64,000 nucleotides of DNA. Origin: an uncultured Gemmatimonadota bacterium (GTDB taxonomy: Bacteria; Gemmatimonadota; Gemmatimonadetes; Gemmatimonadales; Gemmatimonadaceae). The stretch lies in contig CAIRYG010000012.1 of the NCBI GenBank assembly GCA_903882745.1, positions 93,418-157,417 of the forward strand. Reading direction: 5' to 3'. Every line of letters starts with the position of its first letter. Position 1 is the first letter of the stretch. The notes beneath the pieces are model-generated. The model worked only from the letters and a program-made list of their open reading frames with translations, was not told the DNA's origin and ran no database searches. Positions 56,068 through 64,000 of the stretch are shown here, piece by piece. A program made the translations under genes and the position numbers.

Positions 56068-57186
56068 GAATTCCCTCCGGGGGTCGCTGCGCCGAACTGC
56101 TTGAGGTACTCCTCAATGAACGGATCAATCGCGCCGTCCATCACTTTCTGTACATCGCTGATCTTCAGTTCGGTGCGATGATCGTTCACCATCGTGTACG
56201 GCTGGAAGACATAGCTGCGAATCTGACTGCCAAACGATACGTCCTGTTTTGTCGCATCGAGCTTGGCTTTGATCGCCTGCTGTTTCTCCAATTCTTTCTG
56301 GTACAGCTTGTTCTTCAGCTGCTTCATGGCGGTCGCGCGATTTTTTCCCTGACTGCGCTGCTGCTGACAGGTCACAATGATCCCCGAGGGGATATGCGTA
56401 AGGCGCACCGCCGAACTGGTCTTGTTGACATGCTGTCCGCCCGCACCTGAGGCACGGTACACGTCCATCTTGATGTCTTCTTCGCGAATCTCGATGTTGA
56501 TCTCGTTATCCACCACGGGGTAGATAAAGATCGACGCAAAGCTGGTGTGCCGTCGCGCTTGCGAGTCAAAGGGCGAGATACGCACTAACCGATGCACGCC
56601 GGCCTCGGGACGCAAGAACCCATAGGCGTACAGTCCCTTGATCTCGAGCGACGCGCCCTTGATTCCGGCCTCTTCGCCCTCGCTGATATCCAGAATCTCG
56701 ACCGCGAAACCGCGACGCTCGGCCCACCGCGTGTACATCCGCATGAGCATTTGCGCCCAGTCCTGCGCTTCCGTCCCGCCAGCGCCGGCGGCGATTTCGA
56801 TCTGCGCGTCGCGCCAGTCATCTGGGGCCTGCAACAGCGACTTCACCTTGAACCCGTCGACTTCCTCGCGAATCGCGACCGTCTCGCGCTCCAGCTCGGC
56901 AATCATCTCGGGATCTGGGTCGCCCTCGAGCAGCGCATCCATCTCCTGCGCACTCTCGACTCGGCTCCACAATCGGTCGAACGGCTCAATCCATGCCTTG
57001 AGCGACTTCACGCTCGAGACCACGATCTTTGCTCGATCCTGATGGTTCCAGAAGTCACCGCCGGCCATTTCGGCCTCGGCGCTATTCAGCGCCGCCCGCT
57101 TGCCATCCAGGTCAAAGAAACCTCCGCAGCTCGGCGAGTCGAGACTCGTCGTGCTTGAGGGATTTCGTGCGTTCAGCGTCAGCCAT
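56064..57186 (-). CDS. prfB: Peptide chain release factor 2, expressed by programmed +1 frameshift
   Basis: Terminates at UGA and UAA. The zero frame starts at ATG 57186 (MADAERTKSLKHDE...), runs 24 codons to CTT and meets an in-frame TGA at 57114-57112. A +1 slip continues with GAC at 57113 through the remaining 349 residues to 56064, total about 373. The heptamer CTTTGAC with GGAGG three bases before CTT matches the E. coli prfB autoregulatory site. The main frame holds the SPF-class tripeptide region and GAGGQHVNKTSSAVRL with the GGQ motif. Confidence 0.95.
57111..57126 (-). promoter_or_regulatory. RF2 autoregulatory frameshift site
   Basis: On the minus strand: GGAGG (Shine-Dalgarno-like), TTT spacer, CTT slip codon, TGA stop, C. 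Low RF2 lets the ribosome slip +1 at CTT, so RF2 synthesis rises when RF2 is scarce. The mechanism is established in E. coli. Its use here is inferred from sequence identity at the site. Confidence 0.93.
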
Positions 57187-57208
57187 TCTGCACTTTCGGG
57201 GTAAGAGT

Positions 57209-57241
57209 CGAGCCGTTCACCGCCACTCGGCAAACGGCTCG
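57209..57241 (-). repeat. 9-bp stem-loop in the prfB leader
   Basis: CGAGCCGTT (57209-57217) and AACGGCTCG (57233-57241), perfect, 15-nt loop, 22 bp before the prfB ATG. May end the zinc-ribbon transcript or regulate the prfB leader. No U-run follows on the minus strand. Confidence 0.5.
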
Positions 57242-57298
57242 CAGACACACCGTAAATGTAGTGCGTGACAGCACTTCCCTCCAGTGCACGCCCTGCGA

Positions 57299-58048
57299 CT
57301 AGAAAATGGTCTTGCCGCCCGCCAGAATGTCGTTCAGGGCGTCTTGGAAGTAGGCAGTCGACTCAGCCATCGTCGCCCCAACCTGGTCCACATATTCCTC
57401 GTAGCTCTTCTTGATCTCTTCACGAAAGAGCTGCTTGAGCGTCCCATCGCGGAGCCCTTCTTCCCTTTTCGCGGGAAGGTAGGACACCATGTCCGACACC
57501 AAGGCCCGCGCGAGGCGCTTGGCCTTAGCCGACGGATCGTTCTTCAAGAACGGGTTGATCACGCGCCCGCTGCTGGCCGCAGCCTTCGGAGCGGGCACGG
57601 CCGGCTCGGCTGTGGGCGCGGGGGCTGTGGGCGCGGGGGCTGTGGGCGCGGGGGCTGGAGGCCGGACAGGCTGGGGGACGGACCGCCGGGCCGCTGTGCC
57701 GAGACGCGGCTTCGGCACCGCCGGAGGCATGGCACCCCGCCTGGAGACCGGCGCGAGGCTCTGGCGGCCGCTCTCCGGCTCCTCATCGTCAAAATCCACG
57801 TGGGGGACGGCGGCACGGTCAGAGTTGACCATCGCCGCTGTGGAGGAGCGTCGCGCCGCACCTGAGCTTCTCCCGGTGGCCACCGGCCGCTCCGGCAACG
57901 AAACCGGGAACCCCCAGTCGGTTGCGTCGGTGTCAGGAACGTCAATCGCACTGCCGCAGGCGGCACAGGTCGCCCGGACTCCGCCGAGCGGCACCCGGGC
58001 CGGGTCCACCCGAAAGATCACACGACAGCTAGGGCACGAAACATTCAT
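57299..58048 (-). CDS. MJ0042-type zinc-ribbon protein with Pro/Ala repeat linker
   Basis: 249 residues. Zinc ribbon at 1-40 (CPSC and CAAC pairs), a disordered Pro/Ala/Arg linker (about 60-165) with three exact APAPT repeats, then a helical C-terminal domain (about 170-249, LARALVSDMVSYLPAKREEGL). Similar ribbon-plus-helical proteins lie with signalling genes in deltaproteobacteria and Gemmatimonadota. Function unknown. Overlaps the GGDEF gene as ATGA. Confidence 0.8.
   Translation of the reverse strand: MNVSCPSCRVIFRVDPARVPLGGVRATCAACGSAIDVPDTDATDWGFPVSLPERPVATGRSSGAARRSSTAAMVNSDRAAVPHVDFDDEEPESGRQSLAPVSRRGAMPPAVPKPRLGTAARRSVPQPVRPPAPAPTAPAPTAPAPTAEPAVPAPKAAASSGRVINPFLKNDPSAKAKRLARALVSDMVSYLPAKREEGLRDGTLKQLFREEIKKSYEEYVDQVGATMAESTAYFQDALNDILAGGKTIF
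57608..57652. repeat. Three exact 15-bp tandem repeats
   Basis: Unit GGCTGTGGGCGCGGG repeated three times without mismatch, in frame with the zinc-ribbon gene and coding APAPT. Prone to slipped-strand change in units of five residues, which would only alter linker length. Confidence 0.85.
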
Positions 58049-59073
58049 ACCTGACCTCCCACCGAGCGCTCGCCGCCCAGCACCGCGCCTAGCTCACCCC
58101 TCAGTTCGCCAATTGGATCTGACGGTGCCGCCGTGTCCACTCGGCGATCAACGGCAAACACAGAGCCCGGCAACGACTTGGCGTAGCTCTTCATTTCCGT
58201 GGCCAGTTCGCTGACCTGCGACGGATGCGAGAAATGTCGCCGCTCGTTCGTCACCACGCCAATCGACACGGTCATCAGCGGCACTTGGTGCAGCTGACCC
58301 CGCCGATCCTTGCCGAAATAATGGCCGGCGCGTCGGTCCTGCTCCGAGTATTGAAAGGGTACGAGCTGGTCGAAGGTGCGCACGATCTCGGTGCACGTCT
58401 CATTCAGCCGTTCGAGCGGCATGACGAAAATAAAGTCGTCGCCGCCAATGTGCCCCACGAACCCGGCTTCGCCACAGCTTCCCTTCACCACGTCATGCAG
58501 AATCTGCGACAGGATGCGAATGACGCGGTCGCCGTCGTGATAGCTATACCGATCATTGTACTCTTTGAAATGATCCAGATCGGCGTAGCCCACCGCGAAT
58601 AACTCGTGTCGGGCAAGTCGCCCCGCGATATCCAGATCGATTTCCACCGCGCCCGGCAGTCGCGTTGACGGATGCACATGGACATCGCGATCGCTCCGCC
58701 GCAGCAAGGCATCGAGGCGAGCGCGAATCACGAGATCGGCAAAGTCAGGGGTCAACACTTCATCCGCGCCGGCCGCAAAGGCGAGCGGCACCGCGTCGAG
58801 CGCCGACACCAGCACAACAGCGGGAACAATCCCCGTGAAGGAGTCCGACTTCAGCCGGCGGCAGGCATTGAGCGCTGGGTGCAGCGACACGTCGCCCTCC
58901 CGCGCATCGAACACGGCCACGCGGGGACGGCCGCGGAGTGCGGCATCCAGCAACCCATCGGCCGCCTCGACACGAATCTGGAGCACATCGAGGCCGTACA
59001 ACCACTCACGCACCGCCGAAGGCAGGGCGTCGAGCTCGGTCGCAAAGACGAAGGCCGTCGGTGGGGTGATCAC
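58045..59073 (-). CDS. GGDEF-domain protein with a degenerate receiver-like N-terminus
   Basis: 342 residues. Residues 1-125 follow the receiver pattern with Asp56 in VAVFDAREG, but the conserved switch Lys (normally TKPF) is replaced in LTPDF and the N-terminal acidic pair is missing, so it is probably not phosphorylated in the standard way. The GGDEF domain (about 160-330) has YADLDHFKEYND and GGDDF at 210-214 in place of GGDEF/GGEEF. No RxxD inhibitory site is seen. Cyclase activity is therefore uncertain. GTG start overlaps the Trm112 stop. Confidence 0.85.
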   Translation of the reverse strand: MITPPTAFVFATELDALPSAVREWLYGLDVLQIRVEAADGLLDAALRGRPRVAVFDAREGDVSLHPALNACRRLKSDSFTGIVPAVVLVSALDAVPLAFAAGADEVLTPDFADLVIRARLDALLRRSDRDVHVHPSTRLPGAVEIDLDIAGRLARHELFAVGYADLDHFKEYNDRYSYHDGDRVIRILSQILHDVVKGSCGEAGFVGHIGGDDFIFVMPLERLNETCTEIVRTFDQLVPFQYSEQDRRAGHYFGKDRRGQLHQVPLMTVSIGVVTNERRHFSHPSQVSELATEMKSYAKSLPGSVFAVDRRVDTAAPSDPIGELRGELGAVLGGERSVGGQV

Positions 59074-59255
59074 TCGGCGCTGGCGGATCCTAGAGGGGTT
59101 GCCTCATCGATCAACATGACCGGAATCCCGTCGCGTACCGGAAACCGTACCGCACAGGCGGCGCAATCGAGGCCGCGCCCTTCATCGGCATCGAGCAAGG
59201 CACCCTTGCACTTCGGACAGACCAAAATGGCGCGGAGCTGCGGGTTGAGCGTCAT
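59070..59255 (-). CDS. Trm112-family small zinc-binding protein (UPF0434/YcaR-like)
   Basis: 61 residues. ILVCPKCKG and LDCAACAVRFPVRDGIPVML, the two CxxC pairs of Trm112-like proteins. ATG 59255 overlaps the era stop as ATGA and begins LNPQLRAIL. An earlier frame is antisense-like. In bacteria the family is of unclear function. Some members pair with methyltransferases. Confidence 0.88.
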   Translation of the reverse strand: MTLNPQLRAILVCPKCKGALLDADEGRGLDCAACAVRFPVRDGIPVMLIDEATPLGSASAE

Positions 59256-60145
59256 GACTTCCATTCGTCGGGGAGATCGTAGCCGAGCCGTCGCAACGAG
59301 TTCGGGTTCCGCCTCCAGTTGGACAGCACCTTCACCCACAGGTCGAGATACACCGGGCCACCGACCAGGGGTTCAATCTTTCGGCGGGCGTCCTTTCCAA
59401 TTGCTTTGATTCGAGCGCCCCCTGCACCGATCAGAATCTGTTTCTGACTGACGCGCTCCACGTGGAGCACTGCACGAATGTACACCGGGGTGCCGGTTTC
59501 GCGGAATTCCTCGATCTCACAGGCGACGCTATAGGGGACTTCATCGTCCAGCTGTTCCAGGGCGCACTCGCGGATCATTTCCGCCACGAAAAAGCGCATC
59601 TGCTGGGTGCTGACATCCTCGGCGTCGTACAGGAACGGGCTCTCGGGGAGCATTTTCCGCACCGTTTTGAGGAGGAACTTAACCCCCTCTCCGGTTTTGG
59701 CGGAGATCATGGCGGCTTCTGGGAACTCCACGCGGAGGGCAGCGAGCCGCTCCGGGGTGAGCGCGTCGACTTTATTGAAGGCCAGAATGATGGGAGCGCG
59801 GAAGTCTCGGGCACCGTCGCCATTGACGGCGGTGGCGAGGTGCTCGGGCTGCAGTCCTTCGCTGGCGTCAATGAGGTGGACGATAACATCGGCTTCTTCG
59901 AGCGCTTTTCGTGCGGCGCCGTGCATGGAGCGTTGGAGCTCGTAGCGGGGCTCGAGGAGTCCCGGGGTGTCGAAGAGGATGATTTGCGAGTCGTCGTCGG
60001 AGATAATACCGACCACGCGATCGCGGGTACTCTGCGGCTTTGGGCTCGTGATCGCGAGGTGTTGTCCGACGAGTCGATTGAGCAGGGTTGATTTTCCGGC
60101 ATTAGGCCGGCCAGCAACCGTAACGAATCCTGCGCGCGTGGTCAT
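59252..60145 (-). CDS. era: GTPase Era
   Basis: Assembly factor of the 30S subunit. 297 residues: G1 GRPNAGKSTLLN, DTPG in G3, NKVD in G4, and the C-terminal KH domain that binds the 3' end of 16S rRNA, GAGGARIKAIGKDARRKIEPL. ATG 60145 is chosen because it starts TTRAGFVTVAGRPN. The 52-residue upstream frame overlaps the rRNA terminator region. Confidence 0.96.
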   Translation of the reverse strand: MTTRAGFVTVAGRPNAGKSTLLNRLVGQHLAITSPKPQSTRDRVVGIISDDDSQIILFDTPGLLEPRYELQRSMHGAARKALEEADVIVHLIDASEGLQPEHLATAVNGDGARDFRAPIILAFNKVDALTPERLAALRVEFPEAAMISAKTGEGVKFLLKTVRKMLPESPFLYDAEDVSTQQMRFFVAEMIRECALEQLDDEVPYSVACEIEEFRETGTPVYIRAVLHVERVSQKQILIGAGGARIKAIGKDARRKIEPLVGGPVYLDLWVKVLSNWRRNPNSLRRLGYDLPDEWKS

Positions 60146-60190
60146 CGAGTAAAGACGAGTGGTGAGGTAATACGGAAACAACGGGTAGAA

Positions 60191-60233
60191 CGCACAAAAC
60201 CCCAGCCTTTGTGGGGCTGGGGTTCTGTGTGCG
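60191..60233 (-). terminator. rRNA operon terminator
   Basis: Core stem AACCCCAGCC (60198-60207) with GGCTGGGGTT (60215-60224), 7-nt loop, and an outer CGCACA/TGTGCG extension. On the minus strand the stem ends GGGGTTTTGTG with a four-U run. Lies about 25 nt beyond the 5S gene. Confidence 0.85.
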
Positions 60234-60255
60234 GTCCTTGGAAGGACCAAAAGGT

Positions 60256-60373
60256 GCCGGCGACGGCCTACTCTCCCGCGATCTCTCAATCGGAGTACCA
60301 TCGGCGCTGTAGGGCTTAACGATCGTGTTCGGAATGGGAACGAGTGTGGCCCCTACGCTCTAGTCGCCAGCGT
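60256..60373 (-). rRNA. rrf: 5S ribosomal RNA
   Basis: About 118 nt on the minus strand. The terminal helix pairs GCTGGCGAC with GTCGCCGGC. The internal CCCGCGATCTCTCAATCGG-type region and GAACGAGTGTGG arm fit 5S. Ends estimated from the helix, give or take a few nt. Confidence 0.9.
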
Positions 60374-60498
60374 ATGTCAAAAATGACTATGGGAATGGGT
60401 AATGATCGGAGTACTATGAATCGTTTGGACGAGTCCAAATAGATCGTGCGAATGCTCTGCGGCGTTTGTATTCCAGCCCATCTCCGAGGAGATGGGGA
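60374..60498 (-). other. 23S-5S spacer
   Basis: About 125 bp. Contains the lower arm of the 23S processing stem (60385-60408) and a 9-bp hairpin CCCATCTCC/GGAGATGGG (60477-60496) directly after the 23S 3' end. No tRNA is present. Confidence 0.8.
60385..60408 (-). repeat. Left arm of the 23S precursor processing stem
   Basis: 24 nt matching, as reverse complement with 22 of 24 pairs, the segment 63548-63571 on the other side of 23S. Base pairing of the two arms would form the double-stranded stalk cut by RNase III. Confidence 0.8.
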
Positions 60499-63450
<2,952 letters not shown>

Positions 63451-63746
63451 AACATCGTCAAACAAAGCACGCGCGATCTACTACGAGTGATCAAAAATAA
63501 TCGGTTGATACCGATGAAATTGTGTCACTAGTGTGATTCGTTTCCCACGATCATTACCCATTTCCATTGTCAAATAACGATGTCTTGCGCGAGGCTCCCG
63601 GAGGAGGCAACACCAGACACGTCTATCGCCAGCCCCCGAAGGAGCCGGCAAAAATGTTGAGTGTGAGATCGGATGTACGAGACTAACGACTATCCGGTAG
63701 CGCTTTCGTGCCGAGTTCCGAAGAACCGACCTACTCGCTGCTCCGT
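63451..63746 (-). other. 16S-23S internal transcribed spacer without tRNA
   Basis: About 296 bp. I find no tRNA-Ile, tRNA-Ala or other cloverleaf. It contains the right arm of the 23S processing stem and otherwise AT-richer sequence than flanking genes. No coding signal. Confidence 0.8.
63548..63571 (-). repeat. Right arm of the 23S precursor processing stem
   Basis: CGATCATTACCCATTTCC...GTC, 22 of 24 bases complementary to 60385-60408. It lies about 98 nt upstream of the 23S 5' end in the transcript. Confidence 0.8.

Positions 63747-64000
<254 letters not shown>

Noticed and set aside
57187..57248. prfB start at 57248 in the main frame
   Set aside because: The homologous N-terminus is in the other frame and is reached by the CTT-TGA-C frameshift, so the ATG at 57248 is not needed.
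57608..57652. Tandem repeats as a CRISPR array or mobile element end
   Set aside because: The unit is 15 bp, only three copies, no spacers, and it codes a Pro/Ala linker in frame.

Overview
The window is a 64 kb piece of a high-GC, Gram-negative (diderm) bacterial chromosome. It encodes Kdo synthesis, most of the Raetz lipid A pathway, Lpt, Lol and BamA functions, next to an McsA-McsB-ClpC set, a bacillithiol enzyme (BshC), an LpxC-FabZ fusion and an rRNA operon. From overall resemblance of the proteins I favour Gemmatimonadota, but that assignment is inference. I see no insertion sequence, phage, plasmid, toxin-antitoxin or CRISPR signal. This is core chromosome.

Layout. (1) 1-573: the end of a trpG/pabA-type glutamine amidotransferase. 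(2) 739-17332, plus strand: one tightly packed run, kdsB-pyrG-kdsA-kdsC-kdsD-lptC-lptA-lptB-rpoN followed by surface-glycan genes (GT2, GT4, YbhN-like flippase, YfhO, DPM1-like GT2) and dapF. Nearly all junctions are 1- or 4-nt stop/start overlaps. The run makes CTP and Kdo, activates Kdo, exports LPS, and then probably builds polyprenyl-linked sugars. (3) 17333-17582: convergent terminators. (4) 17583-22307, minus strand: TPR membrane protein, copA-csoR copper operon with two CsoR-like operators, two small exported proteins, tRNA-Arg(CCT). (5) 22326-30080, minus: larC, PDZ-radical SAM (DUF512), der, plsY, gpsA, a MerR regulator, surE, pcm, apt. (6) 30148-48269, minus: bamA-skp-lpxD-lpxC/fabZ-lpxA-Gfo/Idh-lpxB-DUF374 acyltransferase-lpxK-gdhA-rlmH-bshC-murJ-uvrC-thrC, an envelope-biogenesis operon. 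(7) 48403-60145, minus: era-Trm112-GGDEF-zinc ribbon, then prfB (programmed frameshift)-lysS-lolC-lolD-mcsA-mcsB-clpC. (8) 60256-64000, minus: 5S, 23S and the 3' end of 16S.

How the genes work together. Four blocks converge on building the outer membrane: Kdo synthesis plus Lpt export, lipid A assembly, OMP assembly (BamA, Skp) and lipoprotein release (LolCD). MurJ supplies lipid II flipping, PlsY and GpsA supply phospholipid. UDP-diacylglucosamine hydrolase (LpxH/I/G), Kdo transferase and LptD are not in the window. A Gfo/Idh oxidoreductase sits between lpxA and lpxB. The most interesting points are that oxidoreductase, a 160-residue N-terminal extension on LptB, the LpxC-FabZ fusion, a probable CTG start, a classical RF2 frameshift site, paired CsoR operators, and an arginine-phosphorylation system in a diderm.
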